A stretch of DNA of 64,000 nt from contig PMOI01000010.1 in the NCBI GenBank assembly GCA_003162475.1, positions 1-64,000 on the forward strand. Direction: 5' to 3'. The DNA is from Acidimicrobiaceae bacterium (lineage in GTDB: Bacteria > Actinomycetota > Acidimicrobiia > Acidimicrobiales > RAAP-2). Of this stretch, positions 36,754-45,902 are shown piece by piece. Position 1 is the stretch's first letter, and each line of letters opens with the position of its first letter. The translations under genes and the position numbers were made by a program. Under the pieces are notes generated by a model, which was given only the letters and a program-made list of their open reading frames with translations, was not told the origin of the DNA and searched no databases.

Positions 36754-37206
36754 CTACACCCGCACCCTCGAGGAAGATCCCTCACGAATGAGCCTTATCG
36801 CATCTCGAATCGAGATATATCGAAAACTCTGCGGCGGCAATGAATCACCTAGATGCTCACGGACCCTGGTTAACGGGATTGGGTGACCAAACCGCTTCGG
36901 CGTGCCTACCGAAATTGCGACGCCACGTTCTGTATCATGAAAATACTTGACTAGGCCGCTTCTGTTCACTCCCGTTGAAGCACCATGGATACGCCAAATT
37001 TCTCGAGGTGTTCCTACGGAAATCTCTTGAACGATACAAGTGCCTATCAACTTCATGACCGGCGAGCTCGCGTAGACAAGTACTAGTGTTCCTGGAAGGG
37101 CACGCGGCCGAATTCGACGGAGTTCAACAGTCTTATCACCTGAAATAATCATTTCAGCGAATTCAGGCTTAAGCGACAAGAAGAGAACATCTCTAGTTGC
37201 TTTCAT
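36754..37206 (-). CDS. ASCH-domain (PUA-like) protein
   Basis: The 150-residue protein begins MKATRDVLFLSLKPEFAEMI, then ISGDKTVELRRIRPRALPGT and LVLVYASSPVMKLIGTC, the ASCH fold signature: a substrate pocket Lys/Glu pair and a beta-barrel that binds RNA or modified nucleotides. The ATG at 37206 overlaps the end of the GNAT-PIN gene by 14 bases, so the two are made together. Its longer tail (SLPPQSFRYISIRDAIRLIR) is not part of the minimal domain. It could read or sanitise modified bases, or act on RNA handled by its partner. Substrate unknown. Confidence 0.8.
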   Translation of the reverse strand: MKATRDVLFLSLKPEFAEMIISGDKTVELRRIRPRALPGTLVLVYASSPVMKLIGTCIVQEISVGTPREIWRIHGASTGVNRSGLVKYFHDTERGVAISVGTPKRFGHPIPLTRVREHLGDSLPPQSFRYISIRDAIRLIREGSSSRVRV

Positions 37207-39250
37207 GCATTCCTCTTTCGTATATAACATCGAAGATTTCATCAGGGAGTTTCTGCGGAGACCTAACGACAAGATTGTGACCAAACTCTCCAAGCAACTC
37301 TTTGAAATCTGAATGCTGGATAGGACTTTTCAACAGTTCGGTCCGAGAGAAGCGAATTGCCATCAACTTTCCCGATTTCGGTGCAGCGCGGAGAACCTGT
37401 TGACGCTGATATACACCCAGGCGACTGAATCGTCGAAAGAGGTCAAGGGGTCGCCCAACCACCACTTCATCCACGACTGAGACAGCGCGGATGGCCCCCG
37501 TCCCATGACGTTTCGACTCCTTCGTGACATACCAGAGTATCCGCGCAGGAACTCTTAAGCTACCTTGTGATGCACCGCTGTAATAGACATGCTCTCTTGA
37601 TATTCCAAGTTCGTCTTGGCGAGCAAAAAGTGTCGAAGCGCTTAAGTCTGTATCAAATAGTTGTTCAGCCCATACGGCCTTGATTGGAACAACAAAGGTT
37701 GGGACGTGCGAATTCGCAATCTTAAGTGGGGCGAAGATACGCTCAATCTCCAATGCCTCAATCGGTGAGAGTTCTTGAGCTCGCAATTTTGAGATTGCGA
37801 CACTCAGCCCATCTTTCGGAAAGAATGAGGGCAACTGTTCAATTTCGTTCGCAACGACTGGTGAGGAATCATGAATAGAAAGCACTGGAGCGAACCACTG
37901 CGAACCAGATTGGATAAATCCCTCTGCTAACAAGCCTTCTACAATCTGTGGAGAAGGTGTTGGGTCAGTAACTTGAACAACTCTTGCGCTCGCGCTTAGA
38001 CAGTAGTCACGAAGCATGTGCGCAAGCTGCCGCCCCACTGTTGCCGAATGTGAGCCGGCAACTCGAAGTAGTGGCACTTCAATCCGCTTGCTAAATCGAG
38101 CACGAGCAAAGAGCGCTACAGGTGGCTGATCGGTGGCGCGCAAGACTCTCAATTCCCAGAGTTGCAACTCTCTGCGACATTGTTGAAGTAACGAGTCAAA
38201 TTCCTTCTTCCTCTCGCCCACGGCGCGATTTGAAAAAGTCCGGTACAAGTCGTCGTCTGAATATTGGTCAACGGCGAAAGTCGAAAAGGAAGTGTTCTCG
38301 ATGGCTGCCGGTATGTACGGCTCCGATAACTCGCCCCAAAGATCCTTCAGTACATCGGCCGGGGTTCCAATCCTCAATTGGAAAAGGTCCCATGCAGTTC
38401 TCTGGTAGCGCCGAATGAGTCTCCGGTCTCGAGAAGCAAAGTAGCCGATGCTTGCGGCGGCGGTTCTTGAGACATGCTCAAGATCAAATAGATCATGAGG
38501 TGAAAGATTCCGTAGTCCGAGTTTCGCGTTCAATTCAGATTGAAAGGTCTTCCAATCATCGGAAGCGCGGTCCGCCCTCGCGAAACTTGTGAGTTGCCCT
38601 CGACGCCGACTTCGAACTCCCGGGTCCGTATTGTTACCGAGTTCTTGATGAACCGTCTTCGTAACGACGACAGTCGAAACCTCCGCAGCCCAGCCCGCAA
38701 TTAGAGCTCTGCTTGCTCTTGATTGAGGCCGATCCTCTACAAGATCGATGAATACATCTGTATCTACTGCTATACGAATACGGCGGTCAATTTCTTCAAG
38801 TTCCGATAATAGATTGGGTCGTCCGAAACTCAGCCACCACTTCGTCTTGAGAAAACCCTCTTTGCTTCGACCAACGCGCTCGCTGACGGGTTCAAAATCA
38901 AGTCGAGGCCAGATCTTGTTCGCCTCAAAATCGTTTCGGCAAGTCAGGATGATTCCTTCTTGCTCCGGATGACGAATTCGGAGCTCGTTAATCAAATCGC
39001 GTGCAAGGCCGCTTCCGCGAACATCTTCCGAGAGGCAGAGGTGCGTGACGAAAATCAGTCCGCGTCTCAAGTCGTAGAGGAGGTAGCCGCACACGGCTGA
39101 ATCTCTCACGCCGACAATGAGGGTTCCCCTGGTAGCGGCTGCTTTGAACGCTCCACGTGGCATAAAGCCTAGAGTCTGCGAATTCGCACGATAGAGAAGC
39201 CAGATCTCATTCATGCGAGCGGAATTGTCACCGGCATCTTCCACAATCAT
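37193..39250 (-). CDS. GNAT acetyltransferase-PIN-PUA-like fusion protein
   Basis: Three parts are visible. Residues ~1-140 form a GNAT fold (IFVTHLCLSEDVRGSGLARD is the acetyl-CoA loop). Residues ~150-300 form a PIN-like nuclease: RIAVDTDVFIDLVEDR, TKTVHQELGNN and ASIGYFASRDRRLI supply Asp, Glu and Asp. The C-terminal ~170 residues (AVWAEQLFDTDLSAS, GTGAIRAVSVVDEVVVGRPL, GKLMAIRFSRTELLKSP) look PUA/ASCH-like. Between them lies a second GNAT-like stretch (ARVVQVTDPTPSPQIVEGLL). I chose the ATG at 39250 (AAGG upstream); 39316 would add 22 residues. It sits with an ASCH gene and a DUF262 gene in a mobile element, so an RNA-targeting defence or toxin role is inferred. Confidence 0.7.
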   Translation of the reverse strand: MIVEDAGDNSARMNEIWLLYRANSQTLGFMPRGAFKAAATRGTLIVGVRDSAVCGYLLYDLRRGLIFVTHLCLSEDVRGSGLARDLINELRIRHPEQEGIILTCRNDFEANKIWPRLDFEPVSERVGRSKEGFLKTKWWLSFGRPNLLSELEEIDRRIRIAVDTDVFIDLVEDRPQSRASRALIAGWAAEVSTVVVTKTVHQELGNNTDPGVRSRRRGQLTSFARADRASDDWKTFQSELNAKLGLRNLSPHDLFDLEHVSRTAAASIGYFASRDRRLIRRYQRTAWDLFQLRIGTPADVLKDLWGELSEPYIPAAIENTSFSTFAVDQYSDDDLYRTFSNRAVGERKKEFDSLLQQCRRELQLWELRVLRATDQPPVALFARARFSKRIEVPLLRVAGSHSATVGRQLAHMLRDYCLSASARVVQVTDPTPSPQIVEGLLAEGFIQSGSQWFAPVLSIHDSSPVVANEIEQLPSFFPKDGLSVAISKLRAQELSPIEALEIERIFAPLKIANSHVPTFVVPIKAVWAEQLFDTDLSASTLFARQDELGISREHVYYSGASQGSLRVPARILWYVTKESKRHGTGAIRAVSVVDEVVVGRPLDLFRRFSRLGVYQRQQVLRAAPKSGKLMAIRFSRTELLKSPIQHSDFKELLGEFGHNLVVRSPQKLPDEIFDVIYERGMHESN

Positions 39251-39452
39251 TGAGAACAGCCTTGCATGGAAGCTGTAAATATTGTGGAAACGAGCAATAG
39301 AAGTTGTGTCGCCCACTGTTGAATTTGCCCTGTTGCTCGCAAGATTGACATCTGCACCATGTCACTACTGCGATTGCGGCGGTGCTGACCATTCAAGACT
39401 GTGTGTTTGCGAGGGCGTACATCGGGAATTCCTCGTTCAGGTCAAGATTGAG

Positions 39453-41342
39453 TTAGTCGATGGCTTCTGTTTCTTCATCCAAGTCGCCATCTTCGTCTTC
39501 TTCAAAACCTTGAGCCTGGGACACTGCTTTGCCTGTGGCTTTCTCAATCAAACGCACAAGCCTCTGTTGACGATCGTCCATGAACTTCTCGAAGGAATCC
39601 GAACGCAACAGTCGGTGGTCAATCAAGTGACTAGATACGAAGGAATCAAGCGTTGCTGAATCAATTGCGGGATCCTTGTCGCTTCCCTTTTCCAATCGAC
39701 TCAAGTAGATCGATGGCGCGTCGCCACCGATCAGAATGTTGGTTCGCTTGGAAAGTGGTGTCTTGTTGATGATTGAGTCAAAGACCTTCTTGTCATATCC
39801 GGATGCCTTGCACCACTTCTGCGGAAAGACGTGATGGATGTCCACTGACTCGCCAAAGAAGACAGTGTGATCGAACTCTTGTCCGGTGCGCCAATCCTTC
39901 GCGTCTTCTTCCATCAGAAGTGCATTGACTCCCTTGTACGCCGCAGAGAGCCTCATACGCATTGACCTCAAACGGTCAGCTCGAAATTGCGAGTCGAGAA
40001 TTGTTGCGGGCTCTGCGCTTCCTGACTGGAGCCAAGGACCAACTTCCATGAAGTCCTTTGCAATTCTCGTTTCAGTCGATGAACCATAGAGTTCACCAAA
40101 AACGCCGTTCCAATACCACTTCACGATGCGAGACCGGGTCGTGGCGTTTTCCCAGGCATTTCCCAAGTCTGCGAGTATCGCAGCGAGTGGAACAACCTGC
40201 GATTGATAGGGGAGGTCGTAGATTCGAAAGATGTGCAGTCGGTGCAGGAACTTCGCAGCCTGCATGAATCCTTCTTCGGCGAGATCCTTGTACTGCTTGT
40301 AGGCCTCAAGGGGAAGGTTTAAGAGCGCCTGCCTCGTGGCCGTAACTTGTGGAAGTTCCTTTCCCAATTTTCCTGCACTTTCAGCTGCACGCCTCAGGTC
40401 GCGCGTGTGGAAGAGGGAGATCACCTGCATGAAGTCAGTCGGCTCTACGCCGGCCAGAATTCCGACTGTCGAACCTGCGGGCTTGAACGCCACCTTGAGG
40501 CGTTGGTGGATGCCATCTTCAGACTCCGTGCCGTACCAATCGTTTCGAAGTTGGTGGCCGTCTGCCGCGTAGATGGCAGTAATCAGTTCGAACGCGTCAA
40601 GCGCCTTTCCTCCGGTGTTCACCTTCTCGAAGACAATACAAACCGCTTCCTTCGTGGTCTCCTTGTCGAGGGTAATGACAGGAATATCGAATTCAGTGAA
40701 GTTCTTGATTATCTCCTCACTGAACGCTTTCAGGAGAATTCCCATTTCATCCGACTCTTCTTTGCCACGCCAGTAATCGTAGAAAGCTAACTGCCAATCC
40801 ATTACGTCGAAGACCTGGTTAAGAGGAAAGTGGAGATTGGCAAACTCGTGTGCGGGCTTTGAAAGATCGAGGTCGACTATGTGACCGAAGTTGGACTTCA
40901 TAAGTTTGTCTTCTGGAACCGCGACGATTGCTTCCTCTCGCGGAATCGATGAATCTAAAGCTTTGACCATGTCGAAGTAGAACCAACGCTTGAGCGCCTT
41001 ACCTCTGATCGTCGTAGTGTTGACTACGGCATCACGTGAAGTTGCTTGGTACAGGGATGTGATTCGCTGTTGCCCATCAAGCAGTAACTCTTGAGGATCA
41101 ATACTTTTCCCTACGGGTGCGCCCTCGATGAGACGAGGGTGAAATGTCACCGCGCCACCTGACTCCAGTGCCATGAGAGCGCCCACGGGGAAGCCCTTAG
41201 AGACTGATGCGATGAGGGAGGTGATTCTGTCGATATCCCAAACCCAGCTCCGTTGAAAATCCGGCAACTGCAGTTTTCCGGAGTGACACTTCTTCATTAG
41301 ATCGCTGAGTTTCTCGGGATTCGTTTTAAATGTGGATGGCAC
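39453..41342 (-). CDS. DUF262 + HNH (GmrSD-like) defence protein
   Basis: The 629-residue protein has the DUF262 (ParB-like NTPase) blocks KLQLPDFQRSWVWDIDRITS and ELLLDGQQRITSLYQ (near residue 90), then FEKVNTGGKALDAFELITAI. A C-terminal HNH-type nuclease shows DIHHVFPQKWC (~505) followed by INKTPLSKRTNILIGGDAPS. This is the single-chain layout of GmrSD and BrxU-like type IV restriction enzymes, which cut DNA bearing modified bases. The tail is very acidic (FEEDEDGDLDEETE). The start is GTG at 41342 behind AAAGGGA. It is transcribed with the GNAT-PIN gene, 136 bases before it. Confidence 0.88.
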   Translation of the reverse strand: MPSTFKTNPEKLSDLMKKCHSGKLQLPDFQRSWVWDIDRITSLIASVSKGFPVGALMALESGGAVTFHPRLIEGAPVGKSIDPQELLLDGQQRITSLYQATSRDAVVNTTTIRGKALKRWFYFDMVKALDSSIPREEAIVAVPEDKLMKSNFGHIVDLDLSKPAHEFANLHFPLNQVFDVMDWQLAFYDYWRGKEESDEMGILLKAFSEEIIKNFTEFDIPVITLDKETTKEAVCIVFEKVNTGGKALDAFELITAIYAADGHQLRNDWYGTESEDGIHQRLKVAFKPAGSTVGILAGVEPTDFMQVISLFHTRDLRRAAESAGKLGKELPQVTATRQALLNLPLEAYKQYKDLAEEGFMQAAKFLHRLHIFRIYDLPYQSQVVPLAAILADLGNAWENATTRSRIVKWYWNGVFGELYGSSTETRIAKDFMEVGPWLQSGSAEPATILDSQFRADRLRSMRMRLSAAYKGVNALLMEEDAKDWRTGQEFDHTVFFGESVDIHHVFPQKWCKASGYDKKVFDSIINKTPLSKRTNILIGGDAPSIYLSRLEKGSDKDPAIDSATLDSFVSSHLIDHRLLRSDSFEKFMDDRQQRLVRLIEKATGKAVSQAQGFEEDEDGDLDEETEAID

Positions 41343-41446
41343 TGCATTCCCTTTCCAGCGAGACTTGTTTCAACCTAATCGAAGGCCTTGGCGCAAACGG
41401 AGACTTCAGAGTCCCACGTATGGCTGGGCGAATTCAAGATCTCGGG

Positions 41447-44400
41447 CTACAGGTCAAGTCCAAAATCTTGGTGGAGGGGCTCCAAGAGGTCGTCGCCGGA
41501 AAACACGTATGCAGCCTTCGCCGGTGGAGTCTCAACCACAGTGAGCGTGCCGGCCCTCTGGGCGGCACCCAGGACACGACTTCGCTGAGCCTCTTGTTCG
41601 TGGTTAACGGTTGCATCGTCGAGGATGGTGTCAGGGTTGTCCATACCCCATCGATCAAAGTAAGCCGCGCCAATTGCAACTTCCAGTACCCACTGCTCGT
41701 AGGGTCGGCTGGCCGCAGGAGCATCGCCGAAGTCCAACACCCATGTGTCGCCACGTTCAATCGCAATGGTGGCGAGTTCACGGGCACGCTGCTCGATGGC
41801 GTCGGCGCGATCGTTGAGTGCGAGCACGATGTCGGGGTCGGTGATCCCGCTCGGCCGGGGAAAGATGCCGGCGACGAGTTCACTCGCCGGTGGGCTGGGG
41901 TAGCCCACGCCGGTGACGTAGCGATCGATGCGGTGGTGCAAGACACTGGCGATGTCGCCGGCGTCTTCGAACGAGCGACCTGTGACCAGCATCGGTAGTT
42001 CGGTATGAATGTCGAATCCGCGACTCTCCGCGTCTCGTAGTTGTGCGAGAAGTGCTGCGTACGCGGGGGAGGCCTTGGTCTGGGCGAGTTCGGCGTCGCT
42101 GAGTCCCGACTCGTTAAGTATTGTCTCCCAGCGGCCATCGTCGGCCTTAGCGACAATGGTGTCGTATTCGGCAACGAGTGCGGCGATGGACTGGGTCTGG
42201 GACCGACGGATCATGTCGGTAGCGGACACGTCGGCTCCCTCGTGGCGCAGTACGCCGGCGAGCACTTCTAGAGCGCTCGAGATCGGGTTTAGCCCATCGT
42301 GGCCGGTTGACGGATCGGGGTCGTAGTGGGTGTCCACGTAGAGATGGTTGGACTCTGAGCCGCGTGTCAGGGCCACGTACAGTACTTCGCGAGTGGTGGT
42401 GGGACTGGCGAACGCGTGTGCGGTATCGACGGTACGTCCCTGGGCGCGGTGCGCCGTCGAGGCGTACGCCAGTTCGACGTTCTCGGTGACGTAACTGGCC
42501 GGCAAGACGACCGTGCCGTGTCCACTCACTCGAGTGACGGTCATAGAACCATCGGCGTGCGTCGCCGAAACGGTCCACACGTCGCCGTTCTTGACCCAGC
42601 CCGTGTCCGTTGAAAGACGTCGATTGTTCTCACGCGTCACGACGTGATCATTGGCGCCAGCCGTCATGGTCCCGGCGACGTTGACCCCTTCCTCGATGAC
42701 TTCGCCACTGGCGACACGCTCCGCGCGGGCGCGAGCATTGAGTTCGTTGACAGTCGCGGTGTCGCTGGCCAGCATCAACGAGTGCAGGCCACGCTTCGTG
42801 TCGGTCTTCCACGCCGAATACAGCGCGTCGAGCATGTCGTCACGAGTTCCGTCCGCGATCCGTCCGTGCGTCGCGTACGTGGCCAAAGCCGAACTAGAGC
42901 CGTGGCGGACCCCGAGGCTGGCCTGCTTCTCCCAGTTGGCCCTGAAGCGGCGAACGTCCGCGAGGGTCGCGGCACCGTCACCCCGGTCACGCACGAGAGT
43001 GCGAAACATTCCCCCGGCGTCCACACTGGAGAGTTGTGCCCAATCACCGACGAGGACGACTTTGGCCCGCGCGTCGAGAGCGGCCGACATCAGTTCATCG
43101 AGCGCGAAAGTGGACGCCAAACTGGCCTCGTCAACCACCACCAGTTGTCCCGGGCGAAGACTCCAGCGAGTAAGTGTTTCCTCGCGTTGGCGAATGCTCT
43201 GGGCTAGCGCGGGACTCGGTATTCGCCCTTTGCGTCCGACCAGGCGAGCGTGCTCGCGCAACTGCTCGAGTTCGCGAAAGCGCTGGCCGTGCTGGCGGTG
43301 TTCGTAGAGCCATTTGGCGAGATTGTCGGTGTCGATGCCCATGTCGTCGCCCAGGACTTCGGCCGCCGCCGCCGAGGGCGCGAGGCCGGTGACCGAACCG
43401 GCACCGTGCTCGACTTCCCAGGCGGCGCGCAGTCCCGCCATGGCCGTTGACTTACCCGTGCCCGCCGGACCCACCAACACGTCCAGGACCCGGCCCGAGG
43501 TCGTGATCTGCTCGACGGCGAGGGCTTGATCAACCGAGAGTTTGAAGGCTCTTCCAGGCAGTCGCTGTTTGGTAACGCCCGCCACCTTTTCGCGGCTGAC
43601 GACTTTCGCGTCGAGGCGCTGGCCCGCGTCGAGTAGACGTGCTTCGGCGTCGAGCAGCGTCGTTGAGGTGTAGAGCCCGTGATTGGTTCCCTGGAACTTA
43701 GAGGTGCCGTTGGCCCGAAGCAAGAGACGTGGCGTGTGGTGCAGGTTGGGAGTGGTGATGAGTAGCGCCTGGGCGACGGCCAGGTCGGTCGCGCGAGTAG
43801 CCGCGAGAATCCGTTCGGCGGGCTCGGTGAAACGAACACCCTGCATCTGGCGAAAGACCTCCGCTTGGACGTTGGCTCGAGAGAACGTCGGGCGCTTGGT
43901 GCTCACTAAGTCCAGAGCCGCGTTCGCAATGTCGAGCAAGATCTCGTCCTCGAAATCTTCGCTGGTGAAAGCGCGTACGTCTCTGCCACCCAACTCGTGC
44001 ACCCACGCCATGGGCTCGTTATCGAGGTACGGTGTCGCTCGAGTTGTCCACTCTTTGGTGAGATCTCCGAGGCCCCGGCCCTGCTTAGCTCGACGAGTGG
44101 AGAGAGTCGCCGTCTGGCGGAGTTTGAGAACTTCGACGTCGGTGGGTGCGCGGTGGTGATCGACTTCGAACTGGGCGATGAGGCGATCCTTCGCGCTCAC
44201 GATGGCGGTCGTGCGCTGCGAGAATTCGTCCATAAGGCGCTTGGACACGCCGGCCACTTCCCACTTCGGGGCGGTGCTGGAGCGGCGGGTGTGGGCCGCC
44301 CAGTCCCAGCCAAGCTCGGCGGTCAGTAGGTCCGAAAGTACGCCCTGGTGCATCTCGGAGAGCATCACCGTTGACGCGAAGAGTCCTCGACTATCCAGGG

Positions 44401-44998
44401 TGCGCCAGGCGCCGTCACTCTTGGCCTGGGCGCGGTTGAGCACGACCACGTGGTCGTGCAGTTGGGGATCACCGTCCCTGGAATCGAAGTGGGTGAAACT
44501 CGCCGCTATGACGCCAACAATGTCCTCTTCGACGCAGCCTTGGCTGCCCGTTCGTGTGTGAAAGACCTCGCGCTCGGCGTAGGCGAGAACTTCCGCGATC
44601 GCTAACTGATGGCACCGGTAGATCACTTCGCGGGTCTCCCGGTCGGCCAGGGCCCAGGCGGTAGAGACACTCTTGGTGGGGCTGAACGTCAAGTCGAAAC
44701 CACCCACGGCCTTCGTGCTCGGAACCCTTCCGAGCACTTCGCCGGTGATCGGATCGGCGCAGTCCTGCAGCATCCTCTGGAGGTTTTCCGCCGTCACCGA
44801 CTGCCCGACAGCAACACCCAGACTGTTGTTGAGACCGACGAGCCCGGCCCCCAGAAAGACTCCCGGGGGAGTGCCAGTTTCGCTGTAGTAGCGAACCAGG
44901 TCCGACTTGTCGGTGCCCTCGGGGCCGTCGCCCACGGCGATTGATTTCAGCAGGTACTTGTAACCCGCTCCGATGCTGAGGCGTCGAATGGTCATCAT
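41447..44998 (-). CDS. MobF-family conjugative relaxase-helicase (TrwC/TraA type)
   Basis: A 1183-residue protein. The relaxase domain (~1-300) begins MMTIRRLSIGAGYKYLLKSI and has the three-His metal motif HFDSRDGDPQLHDHVVVLNR (~168-187) and candidate catalytic Tyr in LVRYYSETG. From about 480 comes a RecD/TraI-like helicase: Walker A VLVGPAGTGKSTAM (~509), Walker B QLVVVDEASLAS and STAHRAQGRTVD. The ATG at 44998 (or 44995) starts the conserved sequence; a start at 45088 adds an unrelated leader. It nicks oriT and unwinds the DNA during transfer. No type IV secretion genes are present, so the element would be mobilizable, not self-transmissible. Confidence 0.93.
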   Translation of the reverse strand: MMTIRRLSIGAGYKYLLKSIAVGDGPEGTDKSDLVRYYSETGTPPGVFLGAGLVGLNNSLGVAVGQSVTAENLQRMLQDCADPITGEVLGRVPSTKAVGGFDLTFSPTKSVSTAWALADRETREVIYRCHQLAIAEVLAYAEREVFHTRTGSQGCVEEDIVGVIAASFTHFDSRDGDPQLHDHVVVLNRAQAKSDGAWRTLDSRGLFASTVMLSEMHQGVLSDLLTAELGWDWAAHTRRSSTAPKWEVAGVSKRLMDEFSQRTTAIVSAKDRLIAQFEVDHHRAPTDVEVLKLRQTATLSTRRAKQGRGLGDLTKEWTTRATPYLDNEPMAWVHELGGRDVRAFTSEDFEDEILLDIANAALDLVSTKRPTFSRANVQAEVFRQMQGVRFTEPAERILAATRATDLAVAQALLITTPNLHHTPRLLLRANGTSKFQGTNHGLYTSTTLLDAEARLLDAGQRLDAKVVSREKVAGVTKQRLPGRAFKLSVDQALAVEQITTSGRVLDVLVGPAGTGKSTAMAGLRAAWEVEHGAGSVTGLAPSAAAAEVLGDDMGIDTDNLAKWLYEHRQHGQRFRELEQLREHARLVGRKGRIPSPALAQSIRQREETLTRWSLRPGQLVVVDEASLASTFALDELMSAALDARAKVVLVGDWAQLSSVDAGGMFRTLVRDRGDGAATLADVRRFRANWEKQASLGVRHGSSSALATYATHGRIADGTRDDMLDALYSAWKTDTKRGLHSLMLASDTATVNELNARARAERVASGEVIEEGVNVAGTMTAGANDHVVTRENNRRLSTDTGWVKNGDVWTVSATHADGSMTVTRVSGHGTVVLPASYVTENVELAYASTAHRAQGRTVDTAHAFASPTTTREVLYVALTRGSESNHLYVDTHYDPDPSTGHDGLNPISSALEVLAGVLRHEGADVSATDMIRRSQTQSIAALVAEYDTIVAKADDGRWETILNESGLSDAELAQTKASPAYAALLAQLRDAESRGFDIHTELPMLVTGRSFEDAGDIASVLHHRIDRYVTGVGYPSPPASELVAGIFPRPSGITDPDIVLALNDRADAIEQRARELATIAIERGDTWVLDFGDAPAASRPYEQWVLEVAIGAAYFDRWGMDNPDTILDDATVNHEQEAQRSRVLGAAQRAGTLTVVETPPAKAAYVFSGDDLLEPLHQDFGLDL

Positions 44999-45090
44999 GT
45001 CGGAGGTACCTGCATGCAACGCAACTGTCGTATCAGATGCAACAAAGGATGCGAGTTTTCCTCGAGTGCCAGACGTGTGAGACAACAAAT

Positions 45091-45240
45091 AAAAATGAGC
45101 GCAGAGAGCAGGGAAAGAAAGCGGAATAAGGAGCGGGAGCTAGCAGGACCCAAAAGGGAAGGTGGGAGAGCTAGAAGAGCAAGAGGTAATGAGGTAGGAA
45201 GAATGAAAGCGGACAGGGGCATCGATTGAAGAGTCGGAAG
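45091..45240. other. purine-rich tract upstream of the relaxase, candidate oriT region
   Basis: About 150 bases of the plus strand are strongly biased to A and G (gggaaagaaagcggaataag, gggaaggtgggagagc). The minus strand would be a polypyrimidine tract. Between this and the relaxase start, ATGCAAC occurs twice (about 45014 and 45041) beside short inverted stretches. MobF origins commonly lie just upstream of the relaxase gene, so this area is the best oriT candidate. No known nick site was recognised. Confidence 0.4.
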
Positions 45241-45245
45241 CCGGG

Positions 45246-45902
45246 CTACGAGTGAAGTGGGGCGGTACCTCGGCTCGACGCTCCGAAACGAATAATTATC
45301 CAAGTCGCGACTAAGCCCACTACTAACTCTAGAATCTCGGCTTTTTGCGCAAGAGTACTGTTCGGCCACCTGAATGGAACCCAAGGGACGTCACCTAAGC
45401 CGACCGTGCTCGCGATCCATCGTGCGGGAGGTTCGAGCACCAAAGCAAGAGCGACGGGAAATGCGTAGACCCAATAGCGACGAGTGCGCCAATAGAAGCC
45501 GAGCAAGCCCAGCACTGGGCCAACCAGCAGTGCGAATAAGAACCATTGTCCTTGGCTCAAAAGTACGTGAACAAACAAGTTCAAACTCAATTGGTTCCAC
45601 GAGCCATGAAGACCCGTTGGCGCCGGTCCCAAGTGTGTGCCTTCCATCGGACTCACAATCATCAACACGTACGCAAGGACAGACAACCAGGTCGCGAACA
45701 GACCCGCGAGAACTGCCCGCCGATGATTCGACATCGAGAAGCCAGCGATGAATGGAACTACTAACCAGAGCGCTGACATTCCATTGCTAACTTGCGTCCA
45801 AAACAAGTTGTTGTGAGCACCAATCCATTGATCGAATGCACCGAACAGCAGCGCGGCTGTCAGTACGACCAGAATTGGCGTTGATCGACGCTGGGAGGTC
45901 AT
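45246..45902 (-). CDS. multi-pass membrane protein (DUF6518-like)
   Basis: The 218-residue protein has about six membrane helices (TPILVVLTAALLFGAFDQWI, ALWLVVPFIAGFSM, FATWLSVLAYVLMI, WFLFALLVGPVLGLLGFYW, YAFPVALALVLEPPA, ILELVVGLVATWIIIRFG). The pattern FDQWIG...VSNGMSALWLVVPFIAG resembles, by recall, the DUF6518 family of actinobacterial membrane proteins of unknown function. It stands alone, next to the presumed right side of the mobile element. Transport or catalytic residues are not evident. Confidence 0.6.
   Translation of the reverse strand: MTSQRRSTPILVVLTAALLFGAFDQWIGAHNNLFWTQVSNGMSALWLVVPFIAGFSMSNHRRAVLAGLFATWLSVLAYVLMIVSPMEGTHLGPAPTGLHGSWNQLSLNLFVHVLLSQGQWFLFALLVGPVLGLLGFYWRTRRYWVYAFPVALALVLEPPARWIASTVGLGDVPWVPFRWPNSTLAQKAEILELVVGLVATWIIIRFGASSRGTAPLHS

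Noticed and set aside
44995..45384. Minus-strand ORF of 129 codons in front of the relaxase
   Set aside because: Hydrophobic Leu/Ser-rich translation comes from the polypyrimidine strand of the purine tract; no signal peptide or ribosome site supports it.
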